The notes: generated from the sequence alone by a model not told the origin. DNA of 49,446 nt from Candidatus Aminicenantota bacterium (GCA_017886205.1 JAFNEO010000032.1:370-49815); one strand, 5' to 3'; positions 1 to 9,444 are shown, counted from the stretch's first letter. Made by a program: numbers and translations.

Positions 1-2
1 TC

Positions 3-155
3 AAGACGATGCTCGCCTATCACGGGATCGTCGGGCTGGCGCTCAACATCGGAGAAATCGCCCTCGTCTTTGAATTCCAGCCGATCATGGTCTCCGACCC
101 CGACCTCGACCCGGATACTTGGGGCCGGTTCTTTTTTGTCGGGCTGAGACTCTGA
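3..155 (+). CDS. C-terminal end of an unknown protein (5' end outside window)
   Basis: The frame starting at base 3 is open from the window edge to a TGA and gives 50 residues. The composition is protein-like: a hydrophobic stretch LALNIGEIALVFEF followed by an acidic loop rich in Asp-Pro, ending in aromatic GRFFFVGLRL. Alternating hydrophobic residues and an aromatic C-terminus would fit the last strands of an outer-membrane beta-barrel, but this is inference from only 50 residues. It converges on the CDF transporter gene with only 12 bases between the two stop codons. I do not recognise the family. Confidence 0.45.
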   Translation, partial: KTMLAYHGIVGLALNIGEIALVFEFQPIMVSDPDLDPDTWGRFFFVGLRL

Positions 156-167
156 CCGGCCTGGCCT

Positions 168-1598
168 TTAGCGGGAAGCCGGCTCGGCGTGCACGACGCA
201 GCGGTCAAGTTCGGGAATATTCTTTTTTAGACGCTCCTCTATACGAGACGTCAGGTCATGGATCTGGATGATCGAGAGCTCTTGTTCGAAGTGACAGTGA
301 AGCGAAACCGACATCTTCTCTCCATGACGGAGGACGCGCACATTATGGCAGCGTGACGGCCCGGCGATCTCGTCGGTCAGACGTTTGACCTTGTCCACGA
401 GCTCGCTTTCCCGGGGGGTGATATCGAGGCCATCGCCGATCCCGGTCCCCCGCGATTCCAGATGGACGTAAACCTGCTCGATCTCCGACATATCCTGGCG
501 CAGGTCTTTTTCGATGTGGCTCGCCATCTCATGGGCCTGCTGGAGCGAAAGATGGTCGTCCACCTCGAGATGCAGGTCCACAAAAACGCGGCCCTTGTCC
601 TCGTGGAGGCCGATGTTGTGAACCGCCATCTGGTTCCTGTAGGCAACGGCCCGGATCCGCTTGGCCATGGTCTCGCGCTCCACTTCTCTCGGATCGGTAT
701 GGACGACGACGTCGGCGCCCGGTGCGATGCTCTGGACGCGGGCCTCGACAGCATCGGCGATAGAATGAGTGCGTTCGAATGGAAGGTCCCGGTCTACGTC
801 GACTGTCATGTCGACAAAAAATACCGGACCCGACCGGCGTACGCGCACCTGGCCGACACCGAGGACGCCCTCGACCTCGGTAGCTACTCCCCGGAGCTTC
901 TGGGGAAGCCCGTCGGGCGCCCGGTCGAGGAGGACATCCATGGTCCGCCGGCCGAGCCGGAAGCTCACGAAAAAGACGATAACCGCAACACCCAGGGCCG
1001 ATACGGCGTCGGCACGATGGAGGACCTTCGAGGCCGCCGGGAAGACGTTTTGGCCGAGCCAGACGAGGACGAGGCCCCCGATGACGACAGAGGAGCTCCA
1101 GATGTCGGTCGAAAAATGGAGGGCGTCGGCCTCGAGGGCCTGGGAGTGATGCTTGCGCGCCGCTCTGTATAACATCCGCGACCGGCTGATATCGACGCCG
1201 ATGGAGACGGCCATGACCAGGAATGCCCAAACGCTGGGGTCGACCTCGATGGTGGCGAAGAAAATGCGCCGGACCGCTTCATAGATGATCCAAGCGCAGG
1301 TCACGAAAAGCAAGACGGTCTCGACCAGAGCGGATAAATTCTCGACCTTGCCATGACCATAAGTGTGCTCGTGGTCGGCCGGCTTGTCCGAGATACGAAC
1401 CGCCAGAAAGGTGACCACTGCGGCTACGAGGTCGAGGAGTGAGTGGGCGGCCTCGGCCAGAATCCCCAGGCTGCCCGTGACCAGCCCGACGATCAACTTG
1501 AGCACGGTCAGGAAGATGGCGGCGAGGATCGAGTTCCCGGCCGCCGCCTTCTTTTCTCTCCTGGCCGAAGAGTTGGGAGCAGAGGGATCTGCAGACAT
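168..1598 (-). CDS. Cation diffusion facilitator (CDF) metal exporter with three C-terminal dimerisation repeats
   Basis: 476-residue inner-membrane metal/proton antiporter of the CDF family. The N-terminal half (about 22-225) holds six membrane segments. The metal site is visible as HSLLD in TM2 (H52, D56) and HFSTD in TM5 (H161, D165), the His-Asp/His-Asp arrangement usually linked to zinc or cobalt transport. A histidine-rich stretch, DHEHTYGHGK (75-84), lies in the TM2-TM3 loop. The family normally has one cytoplasmic ferredoxin-like ZT-dimer domain and about 300 residues. Here roughly 245 residues follow the membrane domain and read as three successive copies of that domain (about 230-312, 325-392, 412-473), each with a VxxxxxVxVDxxxxxxLxxxxxH pattern. 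The ATG start is preceded by a modest purine-rich RBS. The gene is probably transcribed alone; 75 bases separate it from the upstream ThuA gene. Confidence 0.93.
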   Translation of the reverse strand: MSADPSAPNSSARREKKAAAGNSILAAIFLTVLKLIVGLVTGSLGILAEAAHSLLDLVAAVVTFLAVRISDKPADHEHTYGHGKVENLSALVETVLLFVTCAWIIYEAVRRIFFATIEVDPSVWAFLVMAVSIGVDISRSRMLYRAARKHHSQALEADALHFSTDIWSSSVVIGGLVLVWLGQNVFPAASKVLHRADAVSALGVAVIVFFVSFRLGRRTMDVLLDRAPDGLPQKLRGVATEVEGVLGVGQVRVRRSGPVFFVDMTVDVDRDLPFERTHSIADAVEARVQSIAPGADVVVHTDPREVERETMAKRIRAVAYRNQMAVHNIGLHEDKGRVFVDLHLEVDDHLSLQQAHEMASHIEKDLRQDMSEIEQVYVHLESRGTGIGDGLDITPRESELVDKVKRLTDEIAGPSRCHNVRVLRHGEKMSVSLHCHFEQELSIIQIHDLTSRIEERLKKNIPELDRCVVHAEPASR

Positions 1599-1673
1599 TG
1601 GAAGACTTCTCTTAAGATATCTTAGAATAGCGGCAGAGGATAATCAAGGAACGCGGGGAGCACGGCATCCATA

Positions 1674-2567
1674 TCAGGATTGCCTCAGAAGCCACCTCAG
1701 GGCGTTCTTCTGAAGTTTCACGTACTCCGGGTTCCAGAGGCTGGGGATGGTGTGCCCCGGCGCCATGAAACAAACCCGGCCTCGGCCGTAATCGTAGGCC
1801 CAGCAGGCCTCGCATGTTGCCCCCTGGTTTCCGTGCTGGGGCGTCGAGTATTCCAGTCCTTCCTCGTTGATGCTCCGGACCAGCACGGACTTGGGGTCTT
1901 TGTCGTAGATAAGATAATGCTGTTCCTCGGTCACTACGAAATCTTTCACCCCCCGCGTAATCGGGTGATCGGGGTTGACGATTTTCATTTTGTAGGGGCG
2001 GAACGGCGTGTGCCCGGTGAACAGCGCACCCTCGACATCCCGGAAATCCCTGTTCGCTTCGGAGATATAGCTGGCGTTATGGAAGAACCAGGCAGAGCCT
2101 CCTTCCTCCACGAAAAGGCGGATCGCCTTCCCCTGTTCCCGCGTGATCCACATCTCGGCCTTTTCGTCGAACTCAGGCAAGGGCGGGTCGCTCGTGATCT
2201 TCATCTTCTCCGGGTCATAGAAGACGTAGGGAGTAGTATATCCCCCTGGAAATACCAGGCCGTCGCAGAGCATGATGAGCAACCGGTGAACCTTCAGGAT
2301 TTCCGGGATGAGCAGCGTGTAATCGGGAGTGAAGGTGACGGTGATGCCCGATTCCTTGACCAGTGTCCGGGTCAGCGCAGTCCGGATATAGTCGAAGTTG
2401 TGGAAACGGTCGCCGATGAGTGCAAAAGCGTCGGCTTTGCGGCCAGGGGCGGTGGCAGGGCGAGCCGACACAATCGCACCCAGGGCGGAGGCCGCACCGA
2501 TCGAGCCGATCCTCCGGACCGCCGACCTCCGGGAGATGCAGGCTGGATTTTTCACGCTCGACCTCAC
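1674..2567 (-). CDS. Exported ThuA-like domain protein
   Basis: 297 residues. A twin-arginine-like signal peptide (SRRSAVRRIG followed by an Ala/Gly-rich segment, cleavage near residue 40) precedes a ThuA-like (class-I glutamine-amidotransferase fold) domain. Typical features are the early DAFALIGDRFHNFDYIR segment, the GKAIRLFVEEGGSAWFFHNAS nucleophile-elbow region, the NPDHPITRG loop, and C-terminal YGRGRVCFMAPGH. ThuA proteins are associated with sugar and polyol use, but their reaction is poorly defined. The start is GTG, whose bases overlap the TGA of the TPR gene upstream (GTGA), so the two are translationally coupled. The paired gene is also exported, so both products probably work outside the cytoplasm. 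Identification of the fold is firm; the substrate cannot be told. Confidence 0.85.
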   Translation of the reverse strand: MRSSVKNPACISRRSAVRRIGSIGAASALGAIVSARPATAPGRKADAFALIGDRFHNFDYIRTALTRTLVKESGITVTFTPDYTLLIPEILKVHRLLIMLCDGLVFPGGYTTPYVFYDPEKMKITSDPPLPEFDEKAEMWITREQGKAIRLFVEEGGSAWFFHNASYISEANRDFRDVEGALFTGHTPFRPYKMKIVNPDHPITRGVKDFVVTEEQHYLIYDKDPKSVLVRSINEEGLEYSTPQHGNQGATCEACWAYDYGRGRVCFMAPGHTIPSLWNPEYVKLQKNALRWLLRQS

Positions 2568-3556
2568 TTTTTCATCTTCTCGATCGTCTCGATCATATTC
2601 TTGACCTGGGGGACTTCCGGGTTCTCCGGGTCGAGCTTGATGAAGGCGTTGAAATTCTCCAGAGACTTGGCGAAATCCCCCTTGTTTAGGTAAACATAAC
2701 CCAGTTTCAGGTAGGGCTTCGACCAGTCCTTCCTGATCTGGATGGCCAGTTCAAGATAGCGGATGGCCTCGTCGATTTTCTGGTTTGAAAACAGCAGCTC
2801 GCCGACGTTGTAAGCGGCCGCCTCGTCCTGGGGAGAGATGTCGAGTGCCTGGGCGAAGTGCTTCTGCGCGGCATCGAAATCGCCCCGGCGCAGGGAGACT
2901 TCGCCCAACCCTGTGCTGGCCCGGAGCGATACCTCGGTGTCTTTTTTCAGGTCGCCGTGTGTTTCCAGCGTCTTGTCCAGGACGAGCTTGAACTCCGCCT
3001 CCGCTTTGTCCAGGTCCCCCTTCCCCAGGTGGCATGTTCCAATGTTGAGATGGACCTGGTAGATTTCGGGGTATTTGCCTTGAAATTCTTCAAAAACCTG
3101 AAGCGCCTGATCGAAATTTTCCTGGGTCAGGAGGGCATTGCCATGATCGAGCATGGCCAGGGCCTCCTTGTTCGAGGCGAAGGCGGCTGCGCCGGTGATC
3201 TTTTTGAGGGTGAAGGAGATGGGCGGGTTTCCGGCCAGCTGGCGGACGTTCATCTCCAGGCTCGAGCTCACGTAGCCTTCCTTGGTAGCGGTGATCCGCC
3301 AACCCCCGGTGCCCAACCCCGCGATCGCGAACTTGCCTTTGCCGTCCGACCGGCCTTCGAGCTGGGTCTGGCTGCGCACGCTCTGGGCCACGATCAACGC
3401 CCCTTCGACGGGCGCCCCGTTTTCATCGGCCACGGTGCCGGTGATCCGTCCTTTCCCCATGTCCTCCTGGCCGGCGCCCGGCAGGATGAGGGCGCTGATG
3501 AGGAATCCGGCGATGAGGAGGCATGTTTTCATGCTGTGCTCTTTAGTTTTTCCCAT
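2564..3556 (-). CDS. Exported CarboxypepD-regulatory / TPR repeat protein
   Basis: 330 residues from an ATG with GGAAGG about seven bases upstream. Upstream in-frame ATGs lack an RBS and would put 40 non-signal-like residues before the signal peptide. Order: signal peptide (about 9-28, ending PGAGQ); a carboxypeptidase-regulatory-like beta-sandwich (about 35-115, with ITGTVADENGAPVEGALIV and GxGxWRITATKEGY); then at least four TPR units (about 125-325) with the usual G-Y/F-A spacing, for example GTCHLGKGDLDKAEAEF and LGYVYLNKGDFAKSLENF. It is a periplasmic or surface scaffold. It overlaps the ThuA gene downstream and is divergent from the TonB receptor, which starts with the same beta-sandwich type, so they may serve one uptake process (inference). 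Confidence 0.85.
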   Translation of the reverse strand: MGKTKEHSMKTCLLIAGFLISALILPGAGQEDMGKGRITGTVADENGAPVEGALIVAQSVRSQTQLEGRSDGKGKFAIAGLGTGGWRITATKEGYVSSSLEMNVRQLAGNPPISFTLKKITGAAAFASNKEALAMLDHGNALLTQENFDQALQVFEEFQGKYPEIYQVHLNIGTCHLGKGDLDKAEAEFKLVLDKTLETHGDLKKDTEVSLRASTGLGEVSLRRGDFDAAQKHFAQALDISPQDEAAAYNVGELLFSNQKIDEAIRYLELAIQIRKDWSKPYLKLGYVYLNKGDFAKSLENFNAFIKLDPENPEVPQVKNMIETIEKMKK

Positions 3557-3718
3557 TTTATTCCTTCCAGTTGTCTCTTCACGTTCAGGTTTGCGGATGG
3601 TCAATACTATCATCGTCCTGGTCGGATATTTTACGATAGAACGATCGGCGAATAAAGGCAAGAAAGATGGAGCCAAGAAAAGCTTGACAATCGTGGCTCT
3701 TTAGGAAATAAATTAGCC

Positions 3719-3724
3719 TATAAT
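3719..3724 (+). promoter_or_regulatory. Candidate -10 element for the TonB receptor gene
   Basis: A perfect TATAAT lies about 95 bases before the receptor ATG in the AT-rich divergent intergenic region (3557-3820). No good -35 lies 16-18 bases upstream. The nearest TTGACA (3684-3689) is 29 bases away, too far for a standard sigma-70 pair. Confidence 0.25.
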
Positions 3725-3820
3725 TATCTTGAATACTCTCTTGGATTGTTTGATGCGTTTTGGCATCGTCGAGGAAAAGCAGCAATATTAATGTATCCTA
3801 AATCTATCTAAGGAGGGCAG

Positions 3821-6589
3821 ATGCATTTCCACAACCGCATGACGAAACGGCTTTTGCTGGCAACGGCCTTTCTCGTGCTGGCCGGCGGACTACTCCAGGC
3901 CCAGCGCCTGACCGGGAAGATTACCGGCGGCGTCACGGATGAACAGGGTACGCCGCTGCCGGGCGTCACGGTGGAGATTTCGAGCCGCGTCCTGATGGGC
4001 GGCGTCCACTCCCAGATCACCAACGACAGGGGTCTCTACCGATTCGCCAACCTCCCGCCGGGGACGTACAGGATCGTCTTCAAGCTCGAAGGCTTCCAGT
4101 CGGCCGAGCAGCCCAACCTCATCGTCAGCCTGAACAGCACGACCACGCAGGACATTTCTCTCACCCAGTCAACCCTCGAAGAATTGGTGACTGTTACGGC
4201 CGCCTCGCCGGTTGTCGACGTCACCAAATCGGGAGTGTCCACGACCTACGCCAAGGAAGCGCTCGAAAAACTCCCCTTCAACCGCTCCACCTACTTCGAC
4301 ATCGTCAACCAGACCGCGGGCTTTGCCACGAGCCATGGCGAGTCGTCTTCCCGGTTTACGGCCTACGGCTCGAACTCTGAAGAGAACGCCATGTACGTGG
4401 ACGGTGTTGACCTGAGCAACCCGGAGATCGGGACCGCCTGGGCCTGGCCTGTTCCCGACATGTTCGAAGAGGTCGAGATCACCGGCATTGGAGCCCAGGC
4501 CGAATACGGGAATTTCGCAGGCGCAGTGGTGAACATCGTCACCAAGTCGGGAGGAAACCGTTTCTCCGGAAGCGCCAGCTATTACGGTCAATACGATGGA
4601 CTGACCGGCGACAACAATCCTGTGCCTTACAACGAGGGGACAGGCGAAGGGTTTTACTCCTTTAACCGGGTGAAGTGGTACGACTACGCTTTCACACTGG
4701 GCGGACCTATCCTCAAAGACAAGGTCTGGTTCTTCGGAATCTACAATTCCAGCCAGGACAAAGCATCCGATTTCGGCGACGACCCCGACTACCCTTATAA
4801 ATCGACGCACAATGAGCAGTTCATCAAGGTATCTGCACAGCCAGGGAAGTCCCACAAGCTGGTGCTGATGTATAACCGGCAGAGAGACTATGATGCCGGC
4901 GCGGCCGACCCTTTTAACATGCCCGAGACCATCCCGGCCGAAACCGACCTGGTCAACATCTGGACCGGCATGTGGACCTGGCTCATCAGCAACGACACCT
5001 TTTTCGAGGCCAAGTATTCGGGCTATTACAGCCCCAATGATTATCTCCCGGCCTTCGGCCCCGAAGAAGACATCCACAACCCCGTCCACTACGACGGGGC
5101 GACTGGAGTTTCCTCCGGCGGGCAGTGGTGGCCCTGGTTTTATTGGGTTACCCGCAACCAGGTCAACGCGACCTTGACCCATTTTGCGGATGATTTCCTG
5201 GCCGGAGACCATGAGTTCAAAGCCGGAGTTCAGTTTAACCGAGGTACGAGTGATACATACGGCGGTTATGGCGGGGGAAAATATTACTACGACTACGCCG
5301 GCGAACCCTATTATCTCTATGTCCAGGATACCAACCGCTATGGCGGAACGGTCGTCAACATCGGCGCGTTCATCGACGACTCCTGGAAGATCGGCGACCG
5401 CCTGACCGTCAACCTCGGGCTGCGCTATGACCACCACGACGCCTCGATCCCGGATTTGCCGGAGATGAGCAATTTTAAAGAGACAGGGAAGATGCTCAAG
5501 GGAGTCGACGACCTCTTTATCTGGAACTCTCTATCCCCGCGGATCGGCGTCGCCTACCAGTTGACCGCGGACCAAAAGACATTGTTCAAGGCTTCCTTCG
5601 GCCGCTACTATGTTTACCCTTATATCGCTAACTGGGAATGGCCGGGAGTGAACTGCCCGGACTTCTACACATATTGGTGGAACGGTTCGGATTGGGAGCT
5701 GGTCGATGTCCTTTCCGGAGATCTCACCTTCACCATGGACCCGGAAATTAAAAATCCCTACTATAACCAGTTCTCGGTCGGCCTCGAGCGGGAGATGGCG
5801 GCCAATTTCTCCCTGGGGGCGACCTATATCTACAAATCAGGCAAGGATACCTTTGGCTATGAAGATCGGGGCGGAATCTATGAACAGGTTACCCGCGTCT
5901 CAAACGATAACGGGCAAACCTACCAGGTCTGGAACCTTGTCGGAGGGGAAAGGGATCACTGGCTAACCAACCCCGATGGTTGGGGCCAGACATACCATGC
6001 TGTCATCCTCGAGTTCAACAAGAGGTATGCCAACAACTGGCTGATGAACGCCTCGGTGGTATGGTCCAAGGCAGAAGGGCTTAACCTTGCCTCGCGCTCA
6101 TCGGGGTCCTACGGCATGAGCCAATCCCTGACCTGGTACACGAACAAGTTCGGGGCCGACCCCAATGACTTAATCAACGCCAATGGGCCGCTCAACCTGG
6201 ACAAGCGCTGGATGGTCAAGGCTTCGTTCGGATACAACTTCCCCTGGGATATTCTTTTCAGCGCCAACTATCTCTACCAGAGCGGCCGGCCGACGCTGAA
6301 GTCAGTGCGAATACCCGACCTCAACCAGCCGTTCCAGGTGATCATCCAGGCGGAGCCCAAAGGAGAAGACAGGTACGACGACCAGCACCTCCTCAACCTA
6401 AGGCTCGAGAAGACCTTCAACCTGTACAGGACGGCCAGGCTCAGCCTCATAGGTGACGTTTTCAACCTGCTCAACGACGACACGGTCACAAGGTGGAGGT
6501 CTGTTGACGTTTGGAGAGACACCTACCAGGTGCCGGCGTGGATCCCCTACCCGAGGAGGTTCCAGCTCGGGATCAAGTTCCAGTTCTAG
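3821..6589 (+). CDS. TonB-dependent receptor with N-terminal carboxypeptidase-regulatory-like domain
   Basis: 922-residue outer-membrane active transporter or binding protein. A strong RBS, AGGAGG, lies five bases before the ATG. Order: signal peptide (about 1-27, cleaved after LLQAQ); CarboxypepD_reg domain (about 30-120: GKITGGVTDEQGTPLPGVTV, LYRFANLPPGTYRI); plug domain (about 125-245: LEELVTVTAASPVVDVTKSG, YVDGVDLSNPE, GAVVNIVTKSGGN); then a 22-strand-type barrel rich in aromatic, Gly and Asn residues, ending with RRFQLGIKFQF, a typical barrel C-terminus. No clear TonB box is visible before the plug, as is common in this Acidobacteria-type group. No SusD-like partner is nearby. Transcription ends at the strong hairpin just downstream. 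The ligand is unknown. Confidence 0.93.
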   Translation: MHFHNRMTKRLLLATAFLVLAGGLLQAQRLTGKITGGVTDEQGTPLPGVTVEISSRVLMGGVHSQITNDRGLYRFANLPPGTYRIVFKLEGFQSAEQPNLIVSLNSTTTQDISLTQSTLEELVTVTAASPVVDVTKSGVSTTYAKEALEKLPFNRSTYFDIVNQTAGFATSHGESSSRFTAYGSNSEENAMYVDGVDLSNPEIGTAWAWPVPDMFEEVEITGIGAQAEYGNFAGAVVNIVTKSGGNRFSGSASYYGQYDGLTGDNNPVPYNEGTGEGFYSFNRVKWYDYAFTLGGPILKDKVWFFGIYNSSQDKASDFGDDPDYPYKSTHNEQFIKVSAQPGKSHKLVLMYNRQRDYDAGAADPFNMPETIPAETDLVNIWTGMWTWLISNDTFFEAKYSGYYSPNDYLPAFGPEEDIHNPVHYDGATGVSSGGQWWPWFYWVTRNQVNATLTHFADDFLAGDHEFKAGVQFNRGTSDTYGGYGGGKYYYDYAGEPYYLYVQDTNRYGGTVVNIGAFIDDSWKIGDRLTVNLGLRYDHHDASIPDLPEMSNFKETGKMLKGVDDLFIWNSLSPRIGVAYQLTADQKTLFKASFGRYYVYPYIANWEWPGVNCPDFYTYWWNGSDWELVDVLSGDLTFTMDPEIKNPYYNQFSVGLEREMAANFSLGATYIYKSGKDTFGYEDRGGIYEQVTRVSNDNGQTYQVWNLVGGERDHWLTNPDGWGQTYHAVILEFNKRYANNWLMNASVVWSKAEGLNLASRSSGSYGMSQSLTWYTNKFGADPNDLINANGPLNLDKRWMVKASFGYNFPWDILFSANYLYQSGRPTLKSVRIPDLNQPFQVIIQAEPKGEDRYDDQHLLNLRLEKTFNLYRTARLSLIGDVFNLLNDDTVTRWRSVDVWRDTYQVPAWIPYPRRFQLGIKFQF

Positions 6590-6615
6590 CTTGATCTATT
6601 TACTGATCGAAGACG

Positions 6616-6653
6616 AAAATGCCCCCTCCCGAGGCGGGAGGGGGCATTTTTTA
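6616..6653. terminator. Bidirectional intrinsic terminator
   Basis: A 16-base arm AAAATGCCCCCTCCCG and its exact complement CGGGAGGGGGCATTTT enclose a 3-base loop, followed by more T residues. An A-run on the left and a T-run on the right let it work in both directions. It sits between the convergent TonB receptor and M16 peptidase genes, 26 bases after the receptor stop. Confidence 0.93.
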
Positions 6654-6699
6654 TTGACTGTCCATGGCCCGGCGGGCCACCGTTTTCGTCACCCCGAGC

Positions 6700-9444
6700 T
6701 CATTTCACCGGATTGCCGTCGGCGTCGATCAGGTGGATCTGGTCGAAACCCAGCTTGCGAATTCCCTCCTCGATCTTGGCTCGGTCTCCGACTACGATCC
6801 AGACGATGTTGTCGGGGCGGAGCACATCTTTAGCCGCCTTGGCCACACCGGCGAGGCTCAGGTCGCGGACCTTTTGGGGGTAAGTCCGGAAGTAATCGTC
6901 TGGCAGGTTGTAAGTGATCATTTCCGTGATCGATCCGGCCACGGCGTCGTTGGTTTCCCACTGGCCGGGCATGCTGAGAATCTGGTTGTTCTTGATCCGG
7001 TCCAGCTCCTCGGCCGTCGGCGGCCGGGTGCCCAGGATCTCGCGCAGCTCCTTCATCACTTCGGCCACCGACTCCGCGGTCTTGGTTCCTTCGACGATCC
7101 CATAAGCGATGAAAGGCCGCTGCCCGCGGGCCGCGATGAGGACGCTTCCCGCTCCGTAGGACCAGTGCTTGTCTTCCCGGAGGTTCATGTTGATCCGGGA
7201 GGTGAACGAGCCGCCGAGGATATTATTCATGGTCTCGATGGCAATCTCGTCGGGGTTGGCCTTGGGCGGAGCCACGTGTCCGGCCAAGATGATGGAGGAG
7301 GGCGCCTGGGGCTTGTCGATCAGGTAAAGGGATGATTTGGGGGGGAGTTTGACGGCGCCGATGTTTTTCTTCGGCACCTCGCCTTTCTTCCATCCGCTGA
7401 AGAGTTTCTCCAGCTTGGGCTTGACTTCGGCCATACTGGCGGCGCCGATGACGATCAGGGTGGCGTTATTCGGCTTGAACCAGGTGCGGTGAAATTCCGC
7501 CAGGTCCTTCTGGGTAAGCGCCGACACCGACGGCTCGGTCCCGGATCCAGTCAAGGGATTCCCATAGGCGTGGCCTGGGCCGTAGAGAAAGCCGGGGAAA
7601 ACGCGGAGCGCCAGCATCAAGGGAGAAGCTTTCTCCTGCTGGATGGAGGCCAGAGTCTGCTTTTGCAGCCGGCTGAACTCATTCTCTGGGAACGAGGGGT
7701 TGAGGATGACATCGGTAAAAATATCGAGCGAAGGATCGAGGTTGGCCTTGAGCGCTGAAAGGTAGACGGTCGAAACGTCCAGGCGGGACCCCGCGCCGAT
7801 CTTGGCGCCGAGTTGAGCCAACTCCTCGCTGATCTGCAGCGCCGACCGGGTTTTCGTCCCCTCGTCCAGCATGTTCATGGCCAAAGAGGCAGTTCCCGGG
7901 GCGCCGAACTGGTCGGCGGCATAGCCGGCATCGACCAGGAGATAGAAATCCACCGTGGGGATGGTCGGTCGGTCGACCAGGATGACCTTCAACCCATTGG
8001 AAAGACTGTCCCGCTGCCAGGCGGGGAACATAGCCGCAGGAGGGGTCCCGGGCTCCGGAAGCTTGGAGCGGTCAACCTGGGAGGCCGTGGTCGTATAAGA
8101 AGGAAATGGCTGGACTTCCAAAATATAGACGCCGTCGGAGAGCCACTTTCTCGCCGCCTCGTGGAGGTCTTTGGCTGTGGCTTCCTGGGTTATTCGGAGA
8201 GACGTTTTATAGGCGGCGGGCGAGCCGCCGAAAACCTGGCTGGTGGCCAGGATGTCGGACTTCCCGCCGAACCCGCCGATCCGCTCGCTGCCGCGGACGA
8301 ATTGGGCGACATACTGCGTTTTGACACGCTTGAGTTCTTCGTCTGTGGGACCTGCGGCGAGGAAACGGGCCAATTCTTCGTCCAGGGCTTTTTCGACCTT
8401 GGCTAATTCCTCACCCGGCTTTGCCGTGGCGATGATGGTGAACTGCCCGGCGATCTCGCGCTGATCGATATAGGCGGAGACGTCAGTAGCGATCTGGTCT
8501 TCATAGACCAGCCGCTTGTAGAGACGGGAGGTCTTCCCCGAGGCCAGGACGTCGCTCACCAGGTTGAGATGACTGCTCTCGGCAGAGCCCCACTGGGGGA
8601 CATTCCAGATTTTGTAGATACGGGCCTGAGGGACGCGGTCCTCAACGACCTGGCGCTGGACGCCCGACTGCTTGGCGATATAGACCTCGTGCTTGGCGAT
8701 CGGCGGTCCGGAAGGGATGTCGCCGAAGTACCTCTTCACCTTTTCCAGGGCTTCCTCCGTCTTGATATCCCCGGCGATGGCGACGACGGCATTGGCCGCG
8801 CCGTAGTAGGTTTTGAACCATTCCTGAACGTCGGCGAGCGCGGCAGCACTGAGGTCTTCCATCGCACCGATCACGGTCCAGGAATAGGGATGGCCCTTGG
8901 GGAAGGTGTTCTGAGCGATAAGCTCGGAGGTGACGGAATAGGGCTCGTTTTCGTATTGCCGCTTTTCGTTCTGGACGACGCCGCGCTGCTCGTCCAGCTT
9001 GGCCTGGGTAATGGCGCCAAGTAGATGGCCCATCCGGTCGGACTCCATCCACAGGACCAGGTCGAAGGCCGAGACCGGCACGTTTTCGAAATAATTGGTC
9101 CGGTCCTCGTTAGTCGTGCCGTTGATATCAGTCGCGCCCACGTTCTCCATGGGCACGAAATAATCCTTGTCGAAATTCTCGCTGCCGTTGAACATCAGGT
9201 GCTCAAACAAGTGGGCAAACCCGGTCTTGCCCAGCTTTTCGTTCTTCGATCCCACGTGGTACCAGACGTTGACGGCGACGATCGGGGCCTTGTGGTCCTC
9301 ATGGATTATAACCGTGAGTCCGTTCGACAAGACGAATTTCTGGTAGGGGATGTCAATGGTTTGGGCTTGGAGATGGGAAAGGCTTGGGCCAAAGAGAAAC
9401 AGGGCGATCAAGACAGCTAGGAAGAGAGCCGAATTCTTGCGCAT
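6700..9444 (-). CDS. Exported M16-family zinc metallopeptidase (pitrilysin/insulinase type, two-half form)
   Basis: 914 residues from the ATG that follows AAAGGAGG with a five-base spacer; a longer reading without an RBS was not used. A signal peptide (about 1-28, ending SLSHLQAQ) directs it to the periplasm or outer membrane. The N-terminal half carries the inverted zinc motif HLFEH (H78, E81 catalytic, H82) with the third ligand expected in the VVQNEKRQYEN segment about 75 residues later. The C-terminal half repeats the fold without HxxEH and includes an FSRLQKQTL segment and an R/Y-type substrate-closing region (GGSFTSRINMNLREDKHWSYG), so one chain holds an active and an inactive half, as in pitrilysin-like clams. 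Its likely role is degradation of peptides in the envelope. It converges on the TonB receptor gene. Confidence 0.93.
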   Translation of the reverse strand: MRKNSALFLAVLIALFLFGPSLSHLQAQTIDIPYQKFVLSNGLTVIIHEDHKAPIVAVNVWYHVGSKNEKLGKTGFAHLFEHLMFNGSENFDKDYFVPMENVGATDINGTTNEDRTNYFENVPVSAFDLVLWMESDRMGHLLGAITQAKLDEQRGVVQNEKRQYENEPYSVTSELIAQNTFPKGHPYSWTVIGAMEDLSAAALADVQEWFKTYYGAANAVVAIAGDIKTEEALEKVKRYFGDIPSGPPIAKHEVYIAKQSGVQRQVVEDRVPQARIYKIWNVPQWGSAESSHLNLVSDVLASGKTSRLYKRLVYEDQIATDVSAYIDQREIAGQFTIIATAKPGEELAKVEKALDEELARFLAAGPTDEELKRVKTQYVAQFVRGSERIGGFGGKSDILATSQVFGGSPAAYKTSLRITQEATAKDLHEAARKWLSDGVYILEVQPFPSYTTTASQVDRSKLPEPGTPPAAMFPAWQRDSLSNGLKVILVDRPTIPTVDFYLLVDAGYAADQFGAPGTASLAMNMLDEGTKTRSALQISEELAQLGAKIGAGSRLDVSTVYLSALKANLDPSLDIFTDVILNPSFPENEFSRLQKQTLASIQQEKASPLMLALRVFPGFLYGPGHAYGNPLTGSGTEPSVSALTQKDLAEFHRTWFKPNNATLIVIGAASMAEVKPKLEKLFSGWKKGEVPKKNIGAVKLPPKSSLYLIDKPQAPSSIILAGHVAPPKANPDEIAIETMNNILGGSFTSRINMNLREDKHWSYGAGSVLIAARGQRPFIAYGIVEGTKTAESVAEVMKELREILGTRPPTAEELDRIKNNQILSMPGQWETNDAVAGSITEMITYNLPDDYFRTYPQKVRDLSLAGVAKAAKDVLRPDNIVWIVVGDRAKIEEGIRKLGFDQIHLIDADGNPVK

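Noticed and set aside
2858..3655. 265-codon plus-strand frame opposite the CarboxypepD-TPR gene
   Set aside because: Low-complexity antisense translation; the minus strand has an RBS, signal peptide and clear TPR repeats.
3684..3724. TTGACA with TATAAT as a promoter pair upstream of the TonB receptor
   Set aside because: The spacing is 29 bases, far outside the normal 16-18; only the TATAAT was kept as a weak candidate.
4169..5437. 422-codon open frame on the minus strand inside the TonB receptor gene
   Set aside because: It is an antisense shadow of a receptor with intact plug and barrel; composition is Val/Gly/Asp-rich with no recognisable domain.
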